Source: Chloroflexota bacterium (GTDB taxonomy: Bacteria > Chloroflexota > Anaerolineae > Anaerolineales > UBA4823). Taken from it: 41,546 bases of DNA. Each line of letters starts with the position of its first letter. Position 1 is the first letter of the stretch. The position numbers were made by a program, and so were the translations under genes. The DNA lies in the NCBI GenBank assembly GCA_012516075.1, contig JAAYXE010000026.1, forward strand, positions 1 to 41,546. Direction: 5' to 3'. Below, piece by piece: positions 1 to 9,000 of this stretch. A model generated the notes under the pieces. It worked only from the letters and a program-made list of their open reading frames with translations. It was not told the DNA's origin and did not search any database.

Positions 1-2
1 GG

Positions 3-1268
3 TACACACTGCGCGCCTGGGTGCGCTCCAGCGGCGGGCAAAATGAGGCCTACATCGCCCTGCGCTGCGGGGACGCGGAGCAGCGCACGCATATCCCGCC
101 CACCCCACCCGGCTACCGCTGGATCAGCCTCACCGCTTCGCTGCAGGGCAGCGGGGGCGAGTGCACCAGCCGCCTGGTTTCTGATGGCAGCCCAGACACC
201 TGGGCCAGCTTCGATGATATCGAACTGGTTCCCGGCCGGGCCGTACTCACCGTGCTGGGGGCCGACATCTCCAGCCTGCCCAAGTCCGAAGATTTCGGCG
301 GGGTGTACCGCTATGCAGACGGGACCGAAGCGGACGCGCTGCAGATTCTCAAAGATCACGGCATGAACTATGCCCGTCTGCGCGTCTGGGTAGATCCGCC
401 GGACGGCTATCACAACAAAGCCCGCATCCTCGCAATGGCAGCCCGGTTGAAGGAACAGGGCATTCAGCTCCTGGTCGACTTCCACTACTCCGATCACTGG
501 GCCGACCCGGGCAAGCAGATCAAGCCGGCCGCCTGGCGCGATTATGATTTCGAGCAGCTCAAAGGGGCAGTCTACGATCACACATATGACGTGTGCAGCG
601 CTCTGGTGGAGCAGGGAACCCCTCCCGACATGGTGCAGGTGGGCAACGAGATCAACGCCGGCATGCTCTGGCCCGACGGCTCGTATGCAAACTTCGACAA
701 CCTGGCTGCCCTGCTGAAAGAGGGCTACCGGGCCGTGAAAGACTGCTCCCCCACCACGCCTGTCATGCTGCACATCGCCGAAGGCGGCAGCAACGACGTC
801 GCCCGCTGGTGGTTCGACAACATCACCCGCCGTGACGTCCCCTTCGATGTCATCGGCATCTCCTACTACCCCTACTGGCACGGCAGCCTGGCGGAGCTGC
901 AGGCCAATCTGATCGATATCTCCGCACGTTACGACAAAGATGTCATCGTGGTGGAAACGGCTTACGCCTTTACCGATCAGGATGCCGACAATTACCCTAA
1001 CATTGTGTCCGGCGATATGGCCATCCCCCACTACCCGCTCACGCCCGAAGGCCAGCGCCTTATGCTGCGCGATGTGATGGCCGTGGTGCGTGCCGTGCCG
1101 CAGGGCCGCGGCCTGGGGATTTTCTACTGGGATGCCGTCTGGACGGCCGTGGAGGGCAACGGCTGGGACGCCACCGACCCAACATCGGGCAACGCCTGGG
1201 AAAACCAGGCCCTGTTCGACTTCGAGGGCCGTGCTCTGCCTGCCCTGCAGGAATTTATGAATCCCTAG
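3..1268 (+). CDS. GH53 arabinogalactan endo-beta-1,4-galactanase, 5'-truncated by the window edge
   Basis: This is the C-terminal part of a secreted endo-1,4-beta-galactanase that cuts the galactan backbone of plant cell-wall arabinogalactan. The reading frame is open from the first base, and its first residues (YTLRAWVRSSGGQN) align with residues inside the binding module of the next gene, so the true start and signal peptide lie upstream of the window. A partial binding module is followed by the GH53 barrel from about nt 255 (ADISSLPKSEDFGG). The acid/base Glu sits in VGNEINAGM (codon 648-650) and the nucleophile Glu in VVETAYAF (codon 954-956). It is a close paralogue of the gene at 1498-3075, which suggests tandem duplication. 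The family call rests on both catalytic motifs and on the paralogue. Confidence 0.9.
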   Translation, partial: YTLRAWVRSSGGQNEAYIALRCGDAEQRTHIPPTPPGYRWISLTASLQGSGGECTSRLVSDGSPDTWASFDDIELVPGRAVLTVLGADISSLPKSEDFGGVYRYADGTEADALQILKDHGMNYARLRVWVDPPDGYHNKARILAMAARLKEQGIQLLVDFHYSDHWADPGKQIKPAAWRDYDFEQLKGAVYDHTYDVCSALVEQGTPPDMVQVGNEINAGMLWPDGSYANFDNLAALLKEGYRAVKDCSPTTPVMLHIAEGGSNDVARWWFDNITRRDVPFDVIGISYYPYWHGSLAELQANLIDISARYDKDVIVVETAYAFTDQDADNYPNIVSGDMAIPHYPLTPEGQRLMLRDVMAVVRAVPQGRGLGIFYWDAVWTAVEGNGWDATDPTSGNAWENQALFDFEGRALPALQEFMNP

Positions 1269-1497
1269 CCCGCTTCACCCTGGCTGCCAGGGACCTGGAG
1301 CGGGGCCAGGCAGGTGGAGCCTTACGATGGAGCCCATCACCTGCAGGCCCATAGTGCGGCCGTTGAAGCTGCCAGAGGACGCCGCTCAAATATAAAAAAA
1401 ATCCGCGTCCATCCGTATGACCGGCGATCATCCGCCTTCCCTGCATATGTCAGGCACCTTTCAAACCAGTTGTTGCGAGAACACAGGAGGAAAAAGA
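1269..1497. other. Intergenic gap between the tandem GH53 genes
   Basis: A 229-bp spacer without a convincing gene. It ends in the strong Shine-Dalgarno AGGAGG just before 1498. I see no clear promoter or terminator. Confidence 0.5.
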
Positions 1498-3075
1498 ATG
1501 TTCAAGCAGCGTCTATTCACACTGGCGATCCTGTTCATCTTCATCCTCACAACCGCCGGCACAGCCGGGCTGACGCCCGCGGCCGCCGCCCCGGTGGTAG
1601 TCAACCCCGGCTTCGAAGACGACAACGACGTCACCACCTCTCCGGCGGGCTGGACGACCACCGGAACCCCGGGAGCCAACTTCACCGAATGGGGCGGTCA
1701 CAGCGGCAGCTGGCGGCTGTCTCACTGGAGCCCCGATCCCTACGTGGTCGAAACATCTCAAACCCTCACCGGGCTGGCGCGCGGCTGGTATACTGCACGG
1801 GCCTGGGTGAAATCCAGCGGCGGTCAGAATGCGGCTTACATCGCTCTCAAGAACTGCAGCGACAAGAAAGGCATCAATGCCGTCGCCCATTTACCCGTGG
1901 CGCCGCCCGACCGCTGGGTGCAGATCGTCGTCTCCGTCTATGTCAAACACGGCCAGTGCACCATCAGCCTGTATTCCGACGCCAATGCCGGCAACGGGGC
2001 CAACTTCGACGATATCGAGTTCGTCCCAGGCCAGGCCAGCCTGTCGATTCTGGGCGCCGATATCTCCAGCCTGAAGAAGTCTGAGGACCTGGGCGGCATC
2101 TACCGCACCGCAGATGGTAAGCAGCGCGATGCCATCAAGATCCTGCGTCACGAGGGCATGAACTGGGCCCGCCTGCGGGTGTGGGTTGACTCGGCCGACG
2201 ATTATCACGAGCTGGATGAACTGCTGGTGATGGCCAGGCGCATCCGCACCAGCCAGATGCAGCTCCTGGTCGACCTGCACTTCTCCGACCGCTGGGCGGA
2301 CCCGGGGCAGCAGAACAAACCCGCCGCCTGGGTGGGCCTCAGCGTGGACGAGCTCGAACAGGCCGTGTACGACCACACCTACGAGGTCTGCCACAGCCTG
2401 GTCAAACAGAACACCCCGCCGGCGATGATTCAGATCGGCAACGAGCTGAACTCGGGGATGCTCTGGCCCGATGGTCACACCTGGAACCCGCCCAACTGGG
2501 ATAACCTGGCTCGCTTCCTGAAGGCCGGGTATCAGGCGGTCAAAGACTGCTCGCCCGGCACCCGGGTGATGCTCCACCTGGCGGACGGCGGCGACAACGG
2601 CCTGTACCGCTGGTGGTTTGACAATATCACCGCCCGCGGCGTGCCCTTCGATGTGATCGGCGTTTCCTATTATTCCTTCTGGCACGGCTCACTGGCTGAC
2701 CTGCAGTTCAACCTCAACGACATCACTGCCCGCTACGACAAAGACGTCGTGGTCGTCGAGACCGCCTACCCCTTCACGCTGGAGGATCATGACGGCTGGG
2801 AGAACATCATCGACCTGGAAAGCGAGCTGACCGCCGGCTACCCGCCGACTCCTGAAGGCCAGCGGGCCATGCTGCGCGACGTGATGGCGATCGTGCGGGC
2901 CGTGCCCAACGGGCGCGGGCTGGGCGTGTTCTACTGGGACGCGACCTGGACCGGCGTGCCTGGCAACGGCTGGGACCCTGCGGATCCATCATCGGGCAAC
3001 GCCTGGGAAAACCAGGCTCTGTTCGATTTTGACGGCCGTGCCCTGCCTGCCCTGCAGGAGTTCAAGAATCCCTGA
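1498..3075 (+). CDS. Secreted GH53 endo-beta-1,4-galactanase with N-terminal binding module
   Basis: A 525-residue endo-galactanase that hydrolyses beta-1,4-galactan to galacto-oligosaccharides outside the cell. The ATG at 1498 is preceded by AGGAGG, and the protein begins with a signal peptide (basic MFKQR, hydrophobic stretch, APAAAA-like cleavage region near residue 30). The frame is open further upstream but without a ribosome site. Residues about 32-180 form a beta-sandwich, CBM-like module beginning VVNPGFEDDNDV, similar in kind to the galactan-binding modules found on GH53 enzymes; the CBM family is not certain. The catalytic barrel starts at ADISSLKKSED. Glu316 in IGNELNSG is the predicted acid/base and Glu421 in VVVETAYPF the predicted nucleophile. 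It is very similar to the truncated gene upstream. Confidence 0.93.
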   Translation: MFKQRLFTLAILFIFILTTAGTAGLTPAAAAPVVVNPGFEDDNDVTTSPAGWTTTGTPGANFTEWGGHSGSWRLSHWSPDPYVVETSQTLTGLARGWYTARAWVKSSGGQNAAYIALKNCSDKKGINAVAHLPVAPPDRWVQIVVSVYVKHGQCTISLYSDANAGNGANFDDIEFVPGQASLSILGADISSLKKSEDLGGIYRTADGKQRDAIKILRHEGMNWARLRVWVDSADDYHELDELLVMARRIRTSQMQLLVDLHFSDRWADPGQQNKPAAWVGLSVDELEQAVYDHTYEVCHSLVKQNTPPAMIQIGNELNSGMLWPDGHTWNPPNWDNLARFLKAGYQAVKDCSPGTRVMLHLADGGDNGLYRWWFDNITARGVPFDVIGVSYYSFWHGSLADLQFNLNDITARYDKDVVVVETAYPFTLEDHDGWENIIDLESELTAGYPPTPEGQRAMLRDVMAIVRAVPNGRGLGVFYWDATWTGVPGNGWDPADPSSGNAWENQALFDFDGRALPALQEFKNP

Positions 3076-3108
3076 GCCGCTGCCCATCCCATAAGCGGCT
3101 CCCTGAGT

Positions 3109-3165
3109 GAAGCCGGCGGTCTTCGACTGCGCCATACGAAGTATGCCGCTCAGACTGCCGGCTTC
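3109..3165 (+). terminator. Hairpin downstream of the GH53 pair
   Basis: Arms GAAGCCGGCGGTC (3109-3121) and GACTGCCGGCTTC (3153-3165) pair at 12 of 13 positions, with a small inner stem (atac/gtat). It lies 34 bp after the GH53 stop and before the convergent GH42 end. The T-tract is poor, so this may be a weak terminator or a REP-like element. Confidence 0.55.
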
Positions 3166-3238
3166 TTACACCCGGTCTGCACCAGACGTTTATCAGGGAT
3201 GACGCAGCAGAGGGGCAGATAACATCCGCGTCCACTGC

Positions 3239-5380
3239 TCAATCCTCGTCTCTCCATGTCCCCCTTCCATTCCCCCTACTGGCACACAAAAACCCCAGGT
3301 GCACGCAGGCGGTGCCCGCCGCTGCATCACCTGGGGTTGGTATGTGAATCTCTATAAAGCTGGCAGCCCCTTCTATCAATCCGCCAGCGTCTGCCTTAAC
3401 CTGGATCACCGCCGCGCCGTACGGCTCCAGGCGCAGCATGCCTCCAACCTCCTCCCCGCTGATCAGATCCACACCCGCAGCGGGAGCCTGCATCTCCACC
3501 GGCTGTTTTGAATAATTCAGCACAAACACCCACGCCTGCTCCCCATTCACCCTGCGGGTGCATTCCACGCCGGCTGGCAGATCAGCGCGCATCTGCACCC
3601 CGCTCTCGCGGCAGATGTGCTCCACCATCCACGACAGCCCGTCACGGTCCAGCGAGGTACCCAGATAATATCCGGTCCCCTTCCCGTAGCGGTGACGGGT
3701 CACGGCCGGGCTGCCTGCCACATAATCCTCGCAGAAGTCGGCCAGGCTCTCGGCGCCCTCCAGGTGGATGCGTTCGATCCAGAAATCGCAGGCGAATTCC
3801 TTCCCACCAACAGTTTTCACCCGGTTGGATTCCGCTTCTCCCAGCGGGGCGTATTCCTCTACCCAGACGCCCAGCACCTTGCGGAACGGCGCCGGGTATC
3901 CGCCCAGCCAGACCTGTTCGCTGCTGTCCACCATGCCGCTGAAAAAGTTAGTCCAGAACGCGCCGCCCTGAGCCACATAACGCTCAATGTTCCGGGCCGT
4001 CTCCTCGCTCACCAGGTACAGATGGGGGGCGAGCACCAGTTTATAAGCGGAAAGATCGGCTTCGGGATGTGCGAAATCGACGCTGATATTGCGCCGGTAC
4101 AGTTCAAGATACAGGTCGGTCAGGCGCGGCAGCAGGACCAGGTCGTTGGCCGGTTTACCGCCGCCTTCCAGCGCCCACCAGTTCTCCCAGTCGAACAGGA
4201 TCGCCACCTCAGCCTGGATGCGCCCCGGCAGCAGGGGGTTCAGACGCTTCAGTTCGCTTCCCAGCTCCTTCACCTCCCGCCACACACGTGTGCCGGTGCC
4301 CGCGTGAGAGACCATGGCGCTGTGAAACTTTTCCGAGCCCGATTTCGAAGCCCGCCACTGGAAGAACATGATCCCGTTGGCCCCCCGCGCCAGGGCCTGG
4401 TAACTGCCCAGCCGCATGACCCCCGGGCGCTTCATCGTGTTGTGCTCGCGCCAGTTCACATGCGCTGTGGCCTGCTCCATCAGCAGCCAGGGCTGGCCGT
4501 GCTTCAACGAGCGCATCAAATCGTAAAGCATCGCTGTCCTGGCCATCCACAGCGGGTCATCCGGCTCCGGATAGTCGTCCAGCGAAACAAGGTCTTCGCG
4601 CTCCGCCCACTTCCAGTAATCCAGCGGGCGGTGAAAGCGCATGAAATTGGTCGTCAGGGGGATCTCCGGTGTGTATTCCCGGAGGATGTCAATTTGTTCC
4701 TGAAAGCATTCCAGCCACGCATCCGATGTAAAACGCTGCCAGTCAAGCTTCTGGGCCGGGTTTGGCAGGGTGGGCATCGGTCCCGGAGAACGGATTTCCT
4801 CCCAGTCGCGGTAGACCTGGCTCCAGAAATCGGTCCCCCAGGCCTCGTTAAGCGCTTCCAGGCTGCCGTAGCGCTGCTGCAGCCAGCGGCGGAAGGCTGC
4901 CTGCGATACCTCGCAGTGACACTCTGCGTAATGACAGGCATATTCATTGTCCACGTGCCACAGCGCCAGCGCCGGGTGATCGCCAAATTCCTGCACCAGG
5001 CGGGTAACGATCTCCCTGGCATGCCTGCGGTAGTCCGGGCTGTTTGGGCACATATGCCGCCGCGAGCCGTGCCACAGCCGGGTGCCGTCCGCCATTACAG
5101 GCAGGCTCTCCGGGTAGCGGTGTGAAAACCACGGCGGCGGTGAGGCGGTTGGCGTCGCCAGGTTCACACTCACGCCGTGTTCCCAGAGCAGGTCGATAAC
5201 CTGCCTCAGCCAGGAGAAATCGAACCGGCCGGGCTCGGGTTCCAGCCGCGCCCAGGCAAAGATCCCAACCGAAACACGGTTGACCCCGGCCTCCTGCATC
5301 AACCGTACGTCTTCCTGCCAGACCTCCGGGTTCCACTGCTCCGGATAGTAATCGCCGCCGTACGCTATCTGGGTAAACAT
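3239..5380 (-). CDS. GH42 beta-galactosidase with an anomalous C-terminal tail
   Basis: A 713-residue beta-galactosidase without a signal peptide, probably acting in the cytoplasm on galacto-oligosaccharides released by the GH53 enzymes. The N-terminus (YGGDYYPEQWNPEVW) is typical of GH42. Glu146 in HVDNEY is the predicted acid/base and Glu302 in LLMEQATAHVNW the predicted nucleophile; both positions match the family. The usual trimerisation domain follows. The family's normal end would fall near AAVIQVKAD, but this frame continues about 50 residues through a hairpin and T-tract (3288-3338). A neighbouring frame has adjacent TGA TAG stops around 3376-3383, so the tail may come from a frameshift. 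The gene starts 20 nt after the receiver-like gene and is probably cotranscribed with it. Confidence 0.92.
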   Translation of the reverse strand: MFTQIAYGGDYYPEQWNPEVWQEDVRLMQEAGVNRVSVGIFAWARLEPEPGRFDFSWLRQVIDLLWEHGVSVNLATPTASPPPWFSHRYPESLPVMADGTRLWHGSRRHMCPNSPDYRRHAREIVTRLVQEFGDHPALALWHVDNEYACHYAECHCEVSQAAFRRWLQQRYGSLEALNEAWGTDFWSQVYRDWEEIRSPGPMPTLPNPAQKLDWQRFTSDAWLECFQEQIDILREYTPEIPLTTNFMRFHRPLDYWKWAEREDLVSLDDYPEPDDPLWMARTAMLYDLMRSLKHGQPWLLMEQATAHVNWREHNTMKRPGVMRLGSYQALARGANGIMFFQWRASKSGSEKFHSAMVSHAGTGTRVWREVKELGSELKRLNPLLPGRIQAEVAILFDWENWWALEGGGKPANDLVLLPRLTDLYLELYRRNISVDFAHPEADLSAYKLVLAPHLYLVSEETARNIERYVAQGGAFWTNFFSGMVDSSEQVWLGGYPAPFRKVLGVWVEEYAPLGEAESNRVKTVGGKEFACDFWIERIHLEGAESLADFCEDYVAGSPAVTRHRYGKGTGYYLGTSLDRDGLSWMVEHICRESGVQMRADLPAGVECTRRVNGEQAWVFVLNYSKQPVEMQAPAAGVDLISGEEVGGMLRLEPYGAAVIQVKADAGGLIEGAASFIEIHIPTPGDAAAGTACVHLGFLCASRGNGRGTWRDED
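3288..3338 (-). terminator. Intrinsic terminator inside the 3' end of the GH42 frame
   Basis: Arms AACCCCAGGTG (3291-3301) and CACCTGGGGTT (3328-3338) enclose a second GC-rich stem. Read on the minus strand the hairpin runs into TTTTT. It is a classical Rho-independent shape, although the annotated GH42 frame reads through it. Confidence 0.7.
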
Positions 5381-5400
5381 GTCGTCAGGTTTTTTCCTTT

Positions 5401-5799
5401 TTATCGTGGATGGGTCTCACTGCTGTCGCGCAAAAAACGGTTCCGGTTCGCCGCCTCCGCATCATTGAGGGCCGCCAGGAACTGGTCGTAGGTCAGCGGG
5501 TGAAAAAAGCACTGGTCTGCGCCCAGCTCACGCGCCCGGGGTTCGTCTCCTACGGCAGCACACACGCCGACCGGAATATCGCCGTTAGCCAGTTCGTTAA
5601 CCAGATCCTGGGCCATGGCCAGGCTCTCCATGGATGCGAAAAGCACCAGGGCCGGCTTACGAGCCCGGATCTGCTCCGCTGTCGGGATGACATCGACCGC
5701 TGCCACCCGGTAACCGCTCTGCTCGGCGAAGCGGCGCAGCAAATAGGTCAGCGACGGGTCTCGTCCAATCAGGGTAATCTCAGCTTTTGACGCGTTCAT
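5401..5799 (-). CDS. Receiver-like protein lacking the phospho-acceptor Asp
   Basis: A 132-residue single-domain protein with the alternating beta/alpha pattern of a response-regulator receiver (AEITLIGRDPSLTYLLRRFAE, then PALVLFAS, then a final helix after FFHPLTYDQF). The ATG at 5799 has AGGAG upstream, so the longer in-frame extension to 5868 is unlikely. Key receiver residues are missing: the phospho-acceptor position in VLFASMES has no Asp, the acidic pair is reduced to one Asp (GRDPS), and the conserved Lys-Pro near the end is His-Pro. It lies between the hybrid sensor kinase and the GH42 gene on the same strand. I infer a phosphorylation-independent protein-interaction or signalling role in the galactan system; the function is unproven. 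Confidence 0.7.
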   Translation of the reverse strand: MNASKAEITLIGRDPSLTYLLRRFAEQSGYRVAAVDVIPTAEQIRARKPALVLFASMESLAMAQDLVNELANGDIPVGVCAAVGDEPRARELGADQCFFHPLTYDQFLAALNDAEAANRNRFLRDSSETHPR

Positions 5800-6030
5800 A
5801 AACGGTTCTCCTGTCGTCCGGAACCACTGGCGCTGCCTGATGGCCGGCCCCTCCGGGTGGTGCTTCATCCCGCCCGGCCGGGCCAGGCATGAGAATCGCT
5901 TTCACAGAGGGGCACACCGGGAGAAACCGTTGATGCCCCGCTATATAATTTTAGGTGACCTTTCAGGGGGTGTCTTGCAGGGGAACGGGATATTTTTGAC
6001 AGTTTCCGGGATGTTGCCCCGGGTGTATCA
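5800..6030. other. Intergenic gap below the hybrid sensor gene
   Basis: A 231-bp spacer between the end of the hybrid kinase and the receiver-like gene. It holds GC-rich inverted segments around 5840-5886 and an AT-rich patch (TATATAAT at 5942-5949) that could hold a -10 on either strand. No gene is evident. It shares a 13-mer (5959-5971) with the leader at 30692-30704. Confidence 0.4.
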
Positions 6031-9000
6031 TCAGCCGCGCAGGTCGCCCGGACTGCTGCCAGGGTGAGATCTCCGGTAGGCGCGCGGCGTAAGCCCCGTC
6101 TCGCGGTGAAAGGTCCGGCTGAAGTGGGCGCTCTCCGAAAACCCCACCGCCATGGCGATCTGCGTGATGGTCAGGTCTGTGTTCTTCAACAGGTCGCAGG
6201 CCTGGCGGATGCGGTAGCGGCGCAGGTAAGTGATGGGCGTGATACCCAGTTCCTGGCGAAAGCAGTCGGTGAGGTAATCGGCGCTGATGCCCACACACTG
6301 CGCGATGTCCTCCCGGGTCAGCGGCTCGGCGTAGTGGGAGTGGATGAATCCCATGGCCTGGCGCACCAGGCGCTGGGTGGGCAAGCTCAACGACTGCTGG
6401 CGCGTCAGGGCGGCTTCGATATGCCTCAGGGTCTCACCGGCACTGAACAGCCCTTTTGTCAAAATCGAAGCGACTCCCCGGTTGCAGCGCTCCAGTTCGG
6501 CCTCGGAGAGCGTCCGGGCGGTGAGGATGATGACGGGGATATCCCGGGTCGCTTCCCAGCTGCGCAGTTCATCCAGCACTGCAAACCCGTCCAGTTCGGG
6601 CATCATCAGATCCAGCAGGATCAGATCCGGCCGCACAGTTTTCAGCATGTCAAGCGCCTCTTTCCCGTTGCGCGCCATCACCGTCCGGCAGCCGGCCTCT
6701 TCTACGAGCCTGCGGTGCAAATCGAGAACCGCCGGATCGTCATCCACCAGCAGCACCGTCCGCTGTCCATCCCCCGGCTGTGGTGCGGTCCCAAAATAGC
6801 GGCGCAGTTCAGCGGCGAGCTGCTCCGGGCTGAGCGGCTTATTCAGGTAGTTGAGCTCCAGCAGCTCGCCCCGGTCGCCTTCCAGATCCAGCGCGTACGC
6901 GAAAACGGGGACGTCGGCGGTTGCCGGCTGGCGCTTAAGCAGGCTGAAAATCGTCCAGCCCTGCCGGACCGCCAGATCGTTATCCAGCACCACGGCTGCC
7001 GGGCGCAGTGCACTGATTTTCGACAGCCAGCCGCTGTCATTTTGGATCGACCACAGCTGCACATCAAATCCCTGCTGCCGGAGATAATCGCACAGCGGCT
7101 GCGCCCGCCCGGTCTCTTCGACAAGCACGATCACCGCGTTTTTCTGAACTGCGGTAAATGGATCCGCCTCCTGCCAGTCGCTGGTAGTGAGGATGGGCAG
7201 CGTGAAGTAAAACGTTGCCCCGTTGCCCAGATCGCCCGGCGATCTCACCCCCATGCTGCCGCCGTGCTGGGCAACCAGTTCCCTGGAGATCGTCAGCCCC
7301 AGCCCCAGCCCGCTGTATCCGGACTGGATGGAACGTTCAGAGCGCCTGAACTCATCAAAAATGCTCTCCTGCTCTGCCGGTGAGATGCCGATGCCCGTGT
7401 CGCTGACCGAAACCACCGCCTGCTGGCCGGAGACTTTCAGTTCCAGCAGCACCTTTCCCTGGGGCGTAAATTTGACTGCGTTGCTGATCAGGTTCAGCGT
7501 CACCTGACGGAGACGGGTGCGGTCGCCAAGCACCCACAGGCTGTGCTGCGGAAGATTGTCCTGCCAGGCAATGCCTTTTTGCCGGGCAAGCTGCTCCCCG
7601 ACTCGTGCGGCTACACGCAGTACTTCCACCAGATCGAGAGGCTCGCGCAGGATCCGCAGCTGCCCGGCCTCACTGCTGGCCAGGTCGAGCACGTCCCCCA
7701 CCAGACGAGACAGGTGCTGCGCGCTGGAGTGAATCTGCTCCAGGTCGTGCCGGGCCGCTTCGGAAAGCTCCTGAGCATCGCGCAGCACCATTTCGCTCAA
7801 TCCGATGATCAGGCTCAACGGTGTGCGCAGCTCGTGACCGACAATGGACAAAAAGCGGCTCTTTAACTGGTTGGCTTCTTCGGCCATCTGTCTGCCCCGC
7901 AGGGCATCCTGGTAAAGCTGGCTGGTGCGTAGCGCCGATGCCAGGTTGTGCACGATGGCAGCGCAGTTCTCCAGGTTCGCAGCATTGAAGGCTGCGAACC
8001 CGCTGTTGTTCTCATCGATCACCAGCGGCAGAATTGCAAGACGATACGTCTGGTCCGGCGAGATCAACTCCGGCGGCGGAAACTGCCGTGTTAAAAAGGT
8101 AAGCCCCGCTGCCCGCTCAGGATATCCCACCGCCAGCAGGACCTGCGTGTACAAAAGCGGGTCCTCCTCGGTATGTGAATAGGTTCCCACCAGGGCCTGC
8201 GGTATGCCCAGGTGTGGCAGGTGCTGCGCCAGGATATCCGCGCTGGCTTGAAGCCCGGTGGACGCCAGAAGCTGCGAGGTCATCAGGCCCAGGCGGTTGG
8301 AGGCCGTCATGTGGTTGACCAGGGTCTCTGTCGTCTGGCGGCGGACCATTTCGGCCAGGCTCAGGCGGGCATGATCCAGCAGTTCACGGATGAGTCCCGG
8401 GGTCGCCTGTGTCAGCGGCGGGAAGGCCTCCGGCAGCCCGTTTCGCAGCGCTGTAAAGACCGTCTGCCAGGCGTAGACATCTTCAGGCCGCGTCTCCAGC
8501 CAGCGGTACAGGTTCTGAAGCTGGTCATCGAAAGGCCGTGTATCTTCACGCACCAGGCTGTCGGTCAGCGCGCCAGCCACTGCCCTGCTCAGGGTGTGGA
8601 TCTCCTCCTGCCGGCTCTGCCGTGCTTCGCTGATCGCCGTTTCGGCCATCCAGTCCGCCAGCACCGCTCGCGCCTCGTCCAGGTCGCCTGAAAAAACGGC
8701 GGGGATGGCGGCCGTGGAGCGGCGGTCCGGCCGGCAGCCGCAGGACTGGCGGATCACCAGCCGGGTGGGGACGCGCCGGTTTTCCTCCACCCTCTTTTCA
8801 CCTCTCAGAGCCTGCAGGATCGCCATCACGGCCTGGTACCCCAGGGTGAAGGTGGGGTGGCGCACGGTCGTCAGGGGCGGAAGCTGCGAGCGTGCCTCCA
8901 GGATGTCGTCAAACCCGATCACGGCCACATCTTCAGGGATGCGCCGGCCGGCCGCACGCAGCACTTCCATCGCCCCCAGTGCAGAGAGATCGTTGCTGGC

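Noticed and set aside
3617..5125. A 502-codon open frame on the + strand
   Set aside because: It is fully antisense to the GH42 gene, whose catalytic motifs are conserved; high GC makes long shadow frames.
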